From Guillardia theta CCMP2712 (lineage: Eukaryota > Cryptophyceae > Pyrenomonadales > Geminigeraceae): a stretch of 57,160 nucleotides of DNA. Below the pieces are notes generated by a model. The model did not search any database, was not told the origin of the DNA, and saw only the letters and a list, made by a program, of their open reading frames with translations. The stretch is from NCBI RefSeq assembly GCF_000315625.1, contig NW_005434583.1:265616-322775 (forward strand). Direction: 5' to 3'. The position numbers were made by a program, and so were the translations under genes. Below are positions 46,694-57,160 of the stretch, in pieces (position 1 is the first letter of the stretch; every line of letters begins with the position of its first letter).

Positions 46694-47908
46694 TCAACAT
46701 TCAAATGATGATATATTCATGACTTGTGAACTTGATTGATTGAAGTATAAATCCTCGCATTTCAACATGTTTGTGTTGCCTTCACCCCCATATCCAATCA
46801 GTAAAATTCTGGACGCCCCACGGAAATCTTCACAAATCTGAATCGAAACAAGCAAGTGAGACAGGCTCGTCTTATTCCCAAATTTTTTGAAAGATCTCCC
46901 CATCATTTGGATTTCTTGGATTTCTTGGATTTTGTTTCCTACCTCAAAGACAAGAATCAGATTCACTCCATTGTGCCATCCACAGTTTAAAGAAAAAAGA
47001 TTCAGGAGATGCGTTGATCTGGGGACCTTCTTTTTCTTCTTATCTTTCTTCTTTGACTTCTTGTGTTTTTTCCTCTTCTTTCTACGTCAAACACGCCCGT
47101 CAATCTCCTGTACACAAGCGCGTCGCTGTCACTTCTCTGACTCGCCCTCAGATCCTGAGCTTGAGCTCGAAGACGAGAAGGTCTGCAGCTCATCAGGGAA
47201 GGAGAAGGGAGGCAAGCCGGGTTACCTCTACCCTCTCGAACTTGCTGGGATCCCTCATGTTCTCCTCCTCTGCTTGAATCAGCAAGAGGAACAAGGAGAG
47301 AGCAAGAACCATAAAGCGCTGCCGATGCCGTCCTGCGCTCGTCCTCAGCGTTCGCAGCTCGCGCTCGTTTCCTTGCTTCCATGATCTGCCTGCGAGAAAC
47401 TTCAGGCATCATCACGGCGCTCTCTTGACTCACAGGACCCGCTGCTCGTGCGACATGTCGGCGGAGCTCTTGTTGCTCGCGTACATGTCTCTAATTGCTG
47501 CTTGCTTCTGCTGCCATCGCGGTACCCCCACCTAATCATCCACCACTCACTTGCATATGCCTATAGCGTGCTTCACCTCCTCCTGCCCGAAGGCGTTGAC
47601 GATCGTCTCCTGGCCCTGAGGCCTTGGAATTGCATTTTCGAGGAGAGTTCGAGCCAAACTTGCCTGTTCCTCCCTCAGTTTCTGTTTCTTCTGTCGTCAA
47701 ACATCCGTCATGCCGGAACGCACGCGAAGAAGAATACTTTGCGAGTGTCGTCAATGAACTCATCATTGAGCGACATACCGGTGGTGGAAGAAACCCGGTG
47801 ACTACCAATGAAAGCACATAAGAGGAAAGCACATAACGCTAAGAGAATCTGTGAGTTTGGGGAGAGAAGAAGGGAGGTGAGATAGAGCAAGAGGAGAAGC
47901 GCACTCAA
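46694..47908 (-). CDS. Unassigned helical protein with Lys-rich tail
   Basis: Not recognised. The start at 47908 gives a strongly hydrophobic leader ([34 protein letters not shown]), a signal peptide or double TM. Spliced exons follow: [89 protein letters not shown] and a Ser/Glu run ([14 protein letters not shown]). An exon near 47030-47090 adds a Lys-rich tail ([18 protein letters not shown]). From there the frame stays open to 46694 ([32 protein letters not shown]) but may instead be spliced away. The basic tail looks nuclear, which conflicts with a leader peptide, so the first exon may belong elsewhere. Low confidence in both ends. Confidence 0.45.
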
Positions 47909-48022
47909 GAAAGACGAGGAAAAACATATCCTGACATTGCTGTGCTATCCCTCAATACCTCTTTCAGTGTCTGTCTATCTGTCTTTGTCTATACCTGTCT
48001 ATGTGTCTATGTGTCTATGTGT
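47909..48022. other. Short spacer before the TGTC array
   Basis: Ordinary sequence grading into the tetranucleotide array through CTATGTGT units; nothing coding seen. Confidence 0.4.
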
Positions 48023-48325
<303 letters not shown>

Positions 48326-48439
48326 CCTCACTATGTACCTGCCTGTCTGTCATCCTGCTGGCCTCCACCTCCTCCCCGCATTCCTCCTTCACTCACTTCC
48401 GCAAGCCCGCCTCCCGTTCTTTTCCCTGCCCAGTACGAA

Positions 48440-50559
48440 ATGCAGGAAAACGCGACTGCGGCGATCACTTCGTGGGAGGAAGAGGTACAAGTGTGAGAGG
48501 AGGAGCAGAGCAAAGGAGAGCGCAGGGCAGGGCAGGGCAGGGCAGGGCAGGGCAGGGCAGGGCAGGGCAGGGCAGGGCAGGGCAGGGCAATAGAGGACTC
48601 GAACTGATAGGCATGCAGGTCTCTGCGCTTCGCAAGCATGTGGTCCAAAGGTTGAGGTTCGTTGAGCATGCAACCTTCATGTTGGAGCAGCGGCAAGAAG
48701 AGGACGAACAGGAGGAGAGTTCGAGGCGGGCTGCCAGTTTCCCTTCCCCCCCGCGGGCTCTTCCTTCAGCAAAGCTTGCTCAGTCTGTCTATTCTGGAGG
48801 CGGGAAAGAGAAGAAGATGAAAGTAGTAATTAAGCAGGCTGTAACGACGAGACCAAGGCTACAAGGAGACAAGGATAAAGAAAACAAGGAGGATACAGAT
48901 AGTAAACAAGAGGATGGAGATGTTGCTCATCATAATGATACAGATTTATGTGACCATGTTGCTTGGGTAACTACAAACCAAGATTCAATCGAAACTCATT
49001 AGTCTGCAGAGCATGTTGGATAAGAAATTGCAAGAAGCGCGAATGATCCGCACGCAGAAAGATGATACAAGGGCATTGGAAAGGTAAGGAAGGAACGATA
49101 GTCTATCGCTGATGCGAAGATAGCAGGTCCACGGGCGCGAGCGCAACCCCAACGAGCAAACTACAAGGCTCAAAGTCAAATAGCGAGGAGATGGTGAAAA
49201 ATCAGCACAAAAAGGAGGAATCGATTCAATCAGGTTTGCCATTCGACTCCACCTTGGAAGCTCTTTTGCATCAAGCAAAGGAGCTCGAAGTTTTCAACGC
49301 TGAGCATGAATCCTCGCAATCAAGGAAAGGAGTCAAGCAATTTCGTCAGGTGTCTCCGGCCAAGTCAGGCAAGGCTACAGGAGCCGGAGTAGGGGATTCC
49401 CCCAAAACGTCTTATGGCAGAGGACAAGAGGGCCTGGCAAGAAAACGGGACGGCTCTGATAGGAAGCATGAAGGAAGACAGATGGTGCAGAGCAGAACAA
49501 AGGAGGAATCAGATCGAGGGGAGGCTCGAGGAGAAGGCCCTCCTCAAAAGCAGAAGCTCGTCGTCGTCACTCACTCAGCTGACCAAATGGACGGGAGTGC
49601 GGTGAGCAGATCGGGAAATCCCAACGTCAAGCAGCCAACCCCAGCTGCGCCTGAGCTCAGGCTTCCAATGCAAAGAGAAGACCGACTACGTCCCCTGAGC
49701 AGCCAAAAGAAGACTGAAAAGGCGGAAGATGGAGGGGAGGAGGAGGCATGGAATCAGTACGTCAGAAGCTTGGAGCAGGTGACTCTGACTACGTGTGTAG
49801 TAGGAAGTGTGTTGACAATGTCTCAGGGAGACGCGGTGGCGGGTGGAATGTTTGCCAGGTGCGGGGGCGCATGGCTGTCGGAAGAGAGCATGGAGTTGAC
49901 GTGTAGAGAGCTGGTCCACCTGCTGGAGGAGAGCAGCTTGTCAAAGCTGAGAGGCGATCCCTCGCTGGTTGAGGTGAGCAAGAGACCCTTGTCGCTGGAT
50001 CCTAACTGAAGGACAGAATGTATCAGCCGAGGAGGCGGAAAGACTCGTGGCCTTGCATGAGGCGGTCGTGAGGGAAATACGTGGGATGGAGAGTTGCCGT
50101 TTTGCAAGGGGAGAAGGGAAAGAGACTTTGAGAAAGCATGTAGAAGACGTGAAGGAGGCGCTGAATGAGACGGAAAAAGAGACGAGGATTGAAAGCAGTC
50201 TCCTGCCTCAAGATCTTCCATGGGGGGGTGCAGACGAACTGCCTCTGCTCCATTGGATTCAACGGATTGACGATAATAAGTGGGAGGATGCGAGGAAACG
50301 ACTCGATTGCTCGTCATTTTGTCGTTTACATGGAGAATCCGAGCAACTGATGGAAGTGAATGAGATCAGACAGGAGATGCAAATGAGAATCATGCAGGAT
50401 CACTTCGCGGACTTGGCAATGCAAAAACTCGGGCGACTGCTGGAGCAGGAAGTTGGGGGGAGCGATGCGCTCCAACGAGACGTGCTTGAGGTCTACCGCT
50501 TCCTCCACTCGGTGAGTATCAGGATATCACGTGTGAGGATCAGTAAGGGGAAAGAGTGA
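48440..50559 (+). CDS. Unassigned coiled-coil protein
   Basis: Multi-exon gene without a recognised family. ATG 48440 starts [17 protein letters not shown]. After an intron holding a GGGCA repeat comes [20 protein letters not shown] with a Glu-rich helix. Next is a polar stretch, then [18 protein letters not shown], a long basic Ser/Lys-rich exon (about 49190-49780; [20 protein letters not shown]), and a conserved-looking C-terminal part: [95 protein letters not shown] and [17 protein letters not shown] after FLHS may be a donor to a short last exon (SSRGPRRSRSLIS) ending at 50725 instead of 50559. A cytoskeletal or ciliary scaffold is a guess from composition. Confidence 0.55.
48522..48590. 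repeat. (GGGCA)n pentanucleotide microsatellite in an intron
   Basis: About thirteen GGGCA units inside the first intron of the coiled-coil gene, between a GT donor near 48490 and the acceptor at 48618. Confidence 0.9.
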
Positions 50560-50796
50560 ACAAGATAGCGAAGGAGCTGTGGGGGGATAGCGGAAGGGAG
50601 GGGGGAAAGGAAGTAGGAGGGCGGGCATTTTTGATGGAAGTGGCAGGTGACCGTTAAGAATGGCCGTCAAACTTGCGTTGCAGTCCAGCAGAGGCCCGAG
50701 AAGGTCTCGTAGCCTCATCAGCTGAATCTTCTTGTGCCTGAGCCACTGTCCAGTGCTGTAAATTTATGTTGATTGTACAGAATATCATGCACGCTT

Positions 50797-53700
50797 TCAA
50801 GCGCGATCAGAGTAGAACTTGTTGTAGTCCAGCTGCGAGCAGAGGTTGAGGAGGTGGGGGTCTCCTCCTCCCCGGCAATACGTCCGCAAGCTCTCGAGCA
50901 GCATCGTAACCTTCTCGTCGAACTCTTCTTGGTACTTTTCGACCGTCTCTCGGTGCTGAGAGTCACGTCAGCTAGCAGAACGACCAAGAAGCAGCATATC
51001 AAGGAGATGGCATGATGAAGAGAAACAAGGGAGGGACAAGGGGAAACGACAAGGTGGAGCAATAACAAGCTTTGAGAGCCATTGAGCAAGCACAAGACTT
51101 TGGAGCCAGCACCTTGGGCTCCGAAGCCAAAGTAGAGGCTAAAGCGAAATATTGCTGGCGAGTGTGACGCTGCTTGACCAGGGAAGAGACACCCTTGTAC
51201 TCCTCGCTGTCATCACGATCACCGCTTGTGCTTCCATCCATCGATCCTCCCTCTCTCAAGGAGAAGAGAGATGTCTTCGTCTGCTCTAGGCGTCAGCACA
51301 AGCAAAGGTGGGAGGGCAACAGGCCTTGATGTATCTTGCGAACTTCGTGCATGTTGCAACAGATCGCGTCAAGAGCTTGAGGAGATGCGGGTCGTTAAGG
51401 ACAAAAAGCTTGATGCAGGTGTCAAGAAAGCGGTCGTGAATGCGCAGGACGTCTTCCACGGTCTTAACTTGTCGCATGTTCTCCTGCTCGTCGTCATCAT
51501 TGAACACTTGATTGTCTCTCAGCAAACCTTGAATGAGTGCCAGCAATTCTCCACCACGTCATTCACCAAGAAATGCCTAGAAGAATTATACGAACCTCAG
51601 GCGAGATCACATTTCCCACGTAACTCACTGTAGACTTTGTATGAAGTGGAGCATCCGAAATCTGTATTGAAAGATGAGAAGATTAAGACAAGCGAATCTC
51701 AAGAACACCTCAATGAGAAGTCCAATGCAAACGCATGATGCACTTGAAAGCCTTTCGTCCCTTGATGGCAAACCCATGCAGCATTGAGCTCTCGCTCCGC
51801 AGTCTGCGGTCAAGTTGATGGTGGTGGAATAAGGAGCGACGAAACAATTACCTTGTACAAGAAGAGATGGCGGAAGAGCCAACGGTATTTGGTCAGAGTC
51901 TTGCGCGAGAAGACTATATTCAACGGCCACTCCACCTGCCTCTTCCATTGAGAAGTGTAAGCGAGATGGTTGCAGACCTTGTAGGAGAGCGCAAAAGTCT
52001 CCAGGCCTGTTAAGATTGAAGTTTGTTCGAGAGCTTTACTCTTGATCCCTTTGTCTGTCCCGTCAATGCTGATCACATTCAACACCTGCACTCCTCGAGT
52101 CATTGAATCGGCTTGATTGACTCTGATTCTCTACCTCGTCCAAAGCAGAGCAATTCATCATTTGGCAGGCGAGGTCGTCTTTGTAATCATCCGTATTGGC
52201 TGTGGATGTGACCAAAGACAAAGAAAGCATCGAATCCAACTTGTTCTTGTTGATATGCTGCACATCTTTGGAAAGCTCCTCCTGCACATGATACGTTAGT
52301 CCTATGGATTCATATCGCAGAACCAACATATGCTGTATCCATGAAATGCACGAACCAATCCCCAAGATCCAGCAAGAAGTAGTGTTTGACCTGCATGCCT
52401 GTGTTATTTGCAAGTCGGACGCAGCTGGTGAGAAATGCGTCAATGTGAGCAACAACTTACGCTCTCAAGACGAGTCATCAGATTCTTTTGCTCGGTGAGG
52501 AGAGCGAGGACTCTTTGAGATGAAATCGTGTAGGCCTTGCTAACTGCATCATGCAACATGGCACAGATTTGCCAATTTCACCTGGTCGATTAGAGTGACA
52601 TAAATTCTGCTGTTTGCGCTGTAGGTGAGCTTGACAGTAGTCGGGAAACAGACCGTTTGACCACATTCCCGTAGTACAGTAAGGTACCTGACTCAGTTCT
52701 CAGTAATGATAATGGAATGGGAAATATCTAGACTATCTATGATCAAAATAAAAAATTGATGGAAACAATTAAAGTCGATCTTAAATACAAATGCTTTTCA
52801 TACTTTCCGGTTGTCATGATTTTGTGTACAACCTAAGAAAAAGTTTGATTCATCACATTGTATGTGCAAGATAGCTGCGAGACCTCTTTATCAGACAGGA
52901 AGGAAAGAATATGTTGTTCGCGTTTCAAGAATCGCTTTTCCCAGTAAGAATCATCGTAGTATGGCCTGACACAATGCGTCAAGACTTGGCATCTTGTCTT
53001 TGTTACTTTCACCTGTTCGGTCTTTCCTCCACCATGAATTCGCTGTATGGGTCTTGCACCACCCCCTAAAGAAAGAAGGAGCTGAAACTTTGTTGAATTA
53101 CTGCAGTAATGAACCTGATAGATCCATTTCTCAAGCATCTCAAGGTATGGTACAGAACTCTTCTGAAGCAAGAAACTGTAAAGCTTTGAGACAGAATAGG
53201 AGTAAGTATTTCGAGTAAAGACAACAGATAGCACCTTGGAAGCGTACTGTTCTCCACTCGCTGCGTTGGCATATGCATGCAACACATTCAAAAGTGCTCC
53301 TCCTCTTGAAGCAGACTTTCCATTCTTGCCTGGACAAATATTCGGTACCACTTCAACTTTCAAGTCACAAATTCACTTGAACTCTCTACGGCTTCGACCA
53401 GTTCATACAAAGCACGAAGAGTGTGCATGGCGGGCTGAACATAATACCAAAATTTCTGCACAAGACCAGTTATAATCGTATTCTTCTCAATCAAGAACGA
53501 GAATTCCTGAAGATTCAATTTTGAAGCAGCGAATTGATACTCTAATTGCGCCACGAGGATGAGATACTCTTTGAGGAGTTCTTGAAGGGCAGCACAGAGA
53601 GCGTGATTGACAAGTCCTGCCAAGAGTTGATCAGTTCCATGATACAAACTCGAAGGAATTCTCACCAAATTCATAATGTTGACGTAATTCTGTGAAACGA

Positions 53701-54504
53701 ACAACTCGAACGTAATACTGGCACAGTGATACCATCCGATCCACCATATCTGAGAGTGACAAATCCAAAGATGAATCGTGTTTGACAGTCAAGCCCGGCC
53801 CCGAAGCAGTCACCTTATTAGTTGAGATGTCAGTTAGAAGACTTCCATATTAACACGAAAACAAGCTGGCAGCAGCAACAGATTTTTTTCTATGTAAACT
53901 GAAACTTTTGAGAAAGATGAAGCAAATTCTTGTGCAGTCACAAGAACCTATTGAAAAATTATTCAGCTACCTTGATCTTGAGATACTTCCCATCGATGCC
54001 TATCATCACTGATAAGAGATCTTCTATGATCTGGGCGAAACAAGTGACTGTCTGATAAACCAGCTAGCACAAGGCGTTCACCATGAGCTCCTGCATGGAT
54101 GTCGGAAAACTTCCTATTTTCTGCTTGCCTTCCTCAGGTTCGGTGCTTTTGGACTCAAATAGATGAGAGAGAGTCAAGTAAGGCCTCGATACGGTCCAGC
54201 CAGGTGCAACTGGAATGTGTCCGAGAACGGCATTTCCCATAAGACCGGATCCTCCTGTCATAGGAAGCCGGCTCTTTCCCGAGGGAGTCATGTAGCCTGG
54301 TATGGATGCATGCTCACTGGCTGATCCTCGAGCTATCATTGGGCTCGCTGCTACTTCCGTCATGCCGCAATCGATTCTGAACTTCAAGGTCAGACAAGAA
54401 GCGCTTTGTCGTTCAATGCTATGAACTTTTACATGACGATAAAATGTCTTTCTCCATCTTAAAATGCATTTGACCTGCTTCAGCCCATCATCCTCACTAT
54501 TCAT
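50797..54504 (-). CDS. TUBGCP2: Gamma-tubulin complex protein 2 (Spc97/GCP2)
   Basis: Core subunit of the gamma-tubulin small complex that nucleates microtubules at spindle poles and basal bodies. The start at 54504 (MNSEDDGLKQVKCILRW) leads to GWTVSRPYLTLSHLF, SFPTSMQELMVNALC and LLSVMIGIDGKYLKI, the GRIP1 entrance. YEFGENSFEFVSW-type sequence and GLVNHALCAALQELLKEYL, ILVAQLEYQF and KFWYYVQPAMHTL are nearly identical to GCP2, not GCP3. Further on: YLEMLEKWIYQVHYC, NTDDYKDDLACQMMNCSA, VEWPLNIVFSRKTLTKYRWL with FRHLFLYK, VEDVLRIHDRFLDTCIKLFV, NDPHLLKLLTRSVATCTKF, and the C-terminus SQLDYNKFYSDRA, stop 50797-50799. Introns are numerous and short. Length is right for the family. Confidence 0.93.
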
Positions 54505-54825
54505 GTGTGTAGGATCTTAGCTACATGCAGCAGCGAAGCTAGACCCATTCTAAACCTTATCTTCTTCTACTTCTTCGTCTTCCTTCCGTTAAGTTGACCA
54601 TCCAATCTCATGCCTTATTAGTTCTCTCTACCCATCAGTCATTCATTTTCCTTTCCATCTTCAATTTCTCTTCTTCCTTGTCGTCACTGTCCGGCATTGG
54701 CATACGGGCTGCATGGCGGGGAACTTGTCTGGGGAACCAAGTTTGATTACAACAGTGAAATGTTTGGTAAAATTTCCAATTTTGATCTGAAGGCTTTTTC
54801 AAAGGTATCATCACCGACGGTTTAG
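54505..54825. other. Spacer between GCP2 and the telomere-like tract
   Basis: The GCP2 5' flank. No gene or repeat seen until the first TTTAGGG unit at about 54820. Confidence 0.45.
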
Positions 54826-54910
54826 GGTTTGACCTTTAGGGTTGGACCTAAACCCTAAACCCCCTGTTGGGTTCAACACCTGTTGGGTTTAGGGTTTAGG
54901 GTTTAGGAAC

Positions 54911-54950
54911 GGGCCCCTTCCCGACCCAGCGGGCCCCTTCCCGACCCAGC
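54911..54950. repeat. 20-bp tandem duplication inside the telomere-like tract
   Basis: GGGCCCCTTCCCGACCCAGC occurs twice without a gap, bordered on both sides by TTTAGGG-type repeats. Confidence 0.95.
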
Positions 54951-55020
54951 GGTTTAGGGTTTAGGGTGTAGGGTGTAGGGTTTAAGGTTTAGCAGCAGTC
55001 TTAGGGTTTAGGGTTTAAGG

Positions 55021-55183
55021 CGCCGTTATTTTCGGCAGCATGGCTCCTTGCCAGGTGTAGGGGAAGCCGCCAGGGCGCCAAGGAAGCTGCAAGCGAGAGG
55101 TTTGTATACTTCAAATAGCTTTCTAAGTATGGTTCTTCAGTATGATGAAAATGTTCGCAACCTGCTGTATCGAAGATCATGCC
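55021..55183 (+). repeat. 163-bp direct repeat, copy 1 (truncated gene start)
   Basis: Nearly identical to 55210-55373. It includes ATG 55129 and the first 18 codons of the long frame in copy 2 (VLQYDENVRNLLYRRSC), then breaks off exactly where TTTAGGG repeats resume, giving a stop one codon later. It is a 5' fragment of the downstream gene or element. Confidence 0.9.
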
Positions 55184-55209
55184 TTTAGGGTTTAGGGTTT
55201 AGGGTTTAG

Positions 55210-55373
55210 CGCCGGTTATTTCAGGCACCATGGCTGCACGCGTGGTGTAGGGGAAGCTGCCAGGGCGCCAAGGAAGCTGCAAGCGAGAGGTTTGTATACT
55301 TCAAATAGCTTTCTAAGTATGGTTCTTCAGTATGATGAAAATGTTCGCAACCTGCTGTATCGGAGATCATGCC
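55210..55373 (+). repeat. 163-bp direct repeat, copy 2 (intact, opens the long frame)
   Basis: Second copy of the unit, again preceded directly by (TTTAGGG)n. It differs from copy 1 mainly in its first 50 bases and at CGAAG/CGGAG near the end. It continues into the long reading frame from ATG 55319. Confidence 0.9.
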
Positions 55374-57160
55374 AATACACGCAGAGCGGACTTGTGGATG
55401 CCTCTGTCCTCGAAGCTGATCTCGTCGAGAGGGTGAAGAGCTTCGCGAAGCGTTATCCGAACAGCAGGACAGCCCAGGCTTGCAAGGCTGTGGAGGGATG
55501 CACCCCCGACGCTATCGCAGAAGCCATCCGCTCGACATGTCAGCAGGCACGACGTGAGCTTCTGCAAGAAGCGATGGCTGGATGGAGTGACGCATCCAGA
55601 GAGTGGTTTATGCAGCAGATTGAAGAAGCCAAGAAAGAGCAGGTCGAGACATACACCGCCTCAGCAGGCAACGAGGTGACTTCCTTCATCTCCATGACTC
55701 TCCTGGGCATCTCCTCGGTGTATGTCAACCATGAAGAAAAGCTGAAGAAGAAATTTGAAGAGATCGGACTGATCGTAGACTCAGTGCAAGAGAGTAAAGC
55801 AATCATGTGGAAGGCTCCGTATAGACCCGAGATAGCGAGTGCTGAGGAGATCCCGGTGACTGTTTCCTTCCTCCGCAATGCACAAGCGGAGAAGCTCTGG
55901 CAGGGAAGAGAGGACTTCGCGATCGATGGTCGCAAGTTCACAGCTGTACATGTGAGCATCGTGCACGATCGATCTTTCAAGATTCGAGCCAAGAGAGGAC
56001 CCTGGGGCAAAGGGGGCAGCTTGGCAGAGCTGACTCACCTGCTAACCTTGGGCGGCATGACAACGGCTGAGATAGCTGCCGTCTATCGCTATCAGCTGCT
56101 GCGCCAGTCCCTGGCAGCGGTACAGCTCCAGCCGCTGGCAGGCATGCTGGTCGCTGGGGCGCCAGGCCAGCAAGTCCACAAAGGCTTAGGTCAGAAAGGC
56201 TTCATCGCTGTAGGGGCCAACGTCATCTGGAGACAGAGGGAGGTGGAGTGGATCGTCTCCTCGAGCTGCCCAGAGGCGAATGATACAGCATTTCGAGCTT
56301 TCCGAGAGAGCGAAGCGATGGAGGGAGTACACCTGACTCTGTTCAGCGAGGACCCGAAGATCAGAGAGGCGCTCGCAGTCGAGTTGACAGCGGATCGCTT
56401 TGTGTCCAGAAATAAGTTGAAGAAGGCATCAAGACTGCAGAAGAAGGCAGGCGGCAAGGACGGCAAGGAGATCAAGATCATCATCAAGTCGACGGCGGCA
56501 TCTGGTCGCTTCACGAGGAAGGAGATGGAGGGGCTGTGCAACGGCGGCAACACGTCTATCGCAAGAGTCAAGAGAGTCTTGTTGGAGATCGCTAACAGGC
56601 TCGAGATCAACGTTGAAGGCATCGACATGGAGGAGGATTTGAACACCAAGTCCTGGAACGGGTCCAAGCTATGCATCCTCCTCGGCTCCACGGAGGATGC
56701 TCGACGCATGATGAAGGAGCTGCCCTTCTATCTCGAAGGCGCAGCAACCAAGCTCGAAGCAGTCGGCTTCGACAAGGAGCCTGACTCTGAGGCGGCTGGT
56801 CAGCGGGGCACCAGCGACGCAGCGCAGCGACAGGAGGAGAGCGAGGGAGAGTGGCTGGAGTTTACAGACCTGGAGAGGATCACAATGGAGGCAGCATCTC
56901 CGTCAAGCCAAGAGGACATGCAGCTCGTCAGCGAGCTGTCAGCAGTCATCGAAGATGCAGCTTCTTTGAACGAGGCGGGGACGAGCGAGCCGATCAAGCT
57001 GGTCCTGGACAAGGCCGTTGGCAACCTCCACGACACGTTCTACTCTCCGGGGAGCCTGGAGTTCATGTCGCTGGGAGAGTGGGCGAAGATGCCAGAGGAC
57101 GCAGGGAGTTGGGCGCAACGTTCTCAAGGAGAAGCTGGGGAAGTGGCTGCAGAGCAAGCG
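55319..57160 (+). CDS. Large unrecognised protein next to telomere-like repeats (runs off the window)
   Basis: An uninterrupted frame of 614 codons from ATG 55319 to the last base, with no stop; the frame is open upstream to 55196. I checked every line for stops. The protein starts MVLQYDENVRNLLYRRSC, has a helical N-terminal third (VERVKSFAKRYPNSRTAQAC; ARRELLQEAMAGWSDASREW; NHEEKLKKKFEEIGLIVDS), then an alternating middle (KFTAVHVSIVHDRSFKIRAK; QKGFIAVGANVIWRQREVEW), a basic patch (RNKLKKASRLQKKAGGKDGK) and SIARVKRVLLEIANRLEI, and an acidic end (QRQEESEGEWLEFTDLE). No known domain is recognised. The absence of introns and high GC contrast with the neighbours. Context, with TTTAGGG repeats and a truncated sister copy upstream, suggests a subtelomeric gene family or a mobile-element ORF (for instance an ORF1-like protein). 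It could also continue past the edge into an enzymatic part. Confidence 0.8.
   Translation, partial: MVLQYDENVRNLLYRRSCQYTQSGLVDASVLEADLVERVKSFAKRYPNSRTAQACKAVEGCTPDAIAEAIRSTCQQARRELLQEAMAGWSDASREWFMQQIEEAKKEQVETYTASAGNEVTSFISMTLLGISSVYVNHEEKLKKKFEEIGLIVDSVQESKAIMWKAPYRPEIASAEEIPVTVSFLRNAQAEKLWQGREDFAIDGRKFTAVHVSIVHDRSFKIRAKRGPWGKGGSLAELTHLLTLGGMTTAEIAAVYRYQLLRQSLAAVQLQPLAGMLVAGAPGQQVHKGLGQKGFIAVGANVIWRQREVEWIVSSSCPEANDTAFRAFRESEAMEGVHLTLFSEDPKIREALAVELTADRFVSRNKLKKASRLQKKAGGKDGKEIKIIIKSTAASGRFTRKEMEGLCNGGNTSIARVKRVLLEIANRLEINVEGIDMEEDLNTKSWNGSKLCILLGSTEDARRMMKELPFYLEGAATKLEAVGFDKEPDSEAAGQRGTSDAAQRQEESEGEWLEFTDLERITMEAASPSSQEDMQLVSELSAVIEDAASLNEAGTSEPIKLVLDKAVGNLHDTFYSPGSLEFMSLGEWAKMPEDAGSWAQRSQGEAGEVAAEQA

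Larger units (their letters stand above)
54820..55209. repeat. Interstitial telomere-like tract, TTTAGGG (plant type), mixed orientation
   Basis: Exact and near-exact TTTAGGG units occur at about 54820-54845, 54886-54907, 54951-55020 and 55183-55209. CCCTAAA units in the opposite sense lie at about 54849-54864. Variants GTGTAGGG and TTTAAGG are mixed in. The tract is broken by a 20-bp tandem duplication (54911-54950) and by the first copy of a 163-bp unit. TTTAGGG is the telomere repeat of plants and several algae. Confidence 0.9.

Noticed and set aside
54820-55209. A true chromosome end
   Set aside because: GCP2 on the left and a long open frame on the right flank the tract, so it is interstitial in this sequence.
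55367-57157. Several minus-strand frames of 60-170 codons
   Set aside because: They lie antisense to the continuous 614-codon plus-strand frame, are broken into overlapping pieces and show Ser/Leu-rich shadow composition.

Overview
The window is nuclear DNA of an alga with a secondary (complex) plastid, most likely a cryptophyte such as Guillardia theta. Three things point there. Two products begin with an ER signal peptide followed at once by a Phe-containing plastid motif: AFAP in the light-harvesting protein at 30.4-31.5 kb and in the methyltransferase at 8.4-9.9 kb. Genes are packed on both strands and cut by many short introns of about 45-100 bases. Intergenic DNA is full of microsatellites and G-run tracts. 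Species assignment is inference. All gene models were spliced by eye, so exon edges and 5' ends are approximate. No tRNA, rRNA or CRISPR array was seen.

Left part (0-16 kb): a PDZ protein, an ankyrin-DHHC-like membrane protein whose zinc-binding core is degenerate, an unassigned two-TM protein with a Cys-rich C-terminus, a plastid methyltransferase with a zinc ribbon, a mitochondrial-type [2Fe-2S] ferredoxin, a long G-run tract, and an unassigned multipass membrane protein. Middle (16-35 kb): a TM9/nonaspanin convergent with a polycystin-type channel, a secreted RCC1-like repeat protein, the complex I 51-kDa subunit (NDUFV1), a Ser-rich type II membrane protein with a duplicated DPL..DKFLRGF motif, a light-harvesting protein, and a three-domain AlgH/SirB1/thioredoxin protein. 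Right part (36-57 kb): an RS-S1-FHA protein related to splicing factors, a MORN/coiled-coil protein, a CCCH zinc-finger protein, a cyclophilin, a Lys-rich protein, a coiled-coil protein, and gamma-tubulin complex protein 2.

The right end is different. At 54.8-55.2 kb lies an interstitial tract of TTTAGGG plant-type telomere repeats in both orientations. It contains two copies of a 163-bp unit, and the second copy opens into a reading frame of at least 614 codons that runs off the window. I do not recognise this protein. The layout suggests a subtelomeric gene family or a telomere-associated mobile element.

Five GC-rich islands (about 5.2, 15.4, 28.1, 32.4 and 35.6 kb) lie between genes. They share GGCCCGGCC-type blocks and GTGACTC/GAGTCAC motifs and look like one dispersed, undescribed element family. 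The genes do not form one pathway; they are ordinary eukaryotic housekeeping neighbours.
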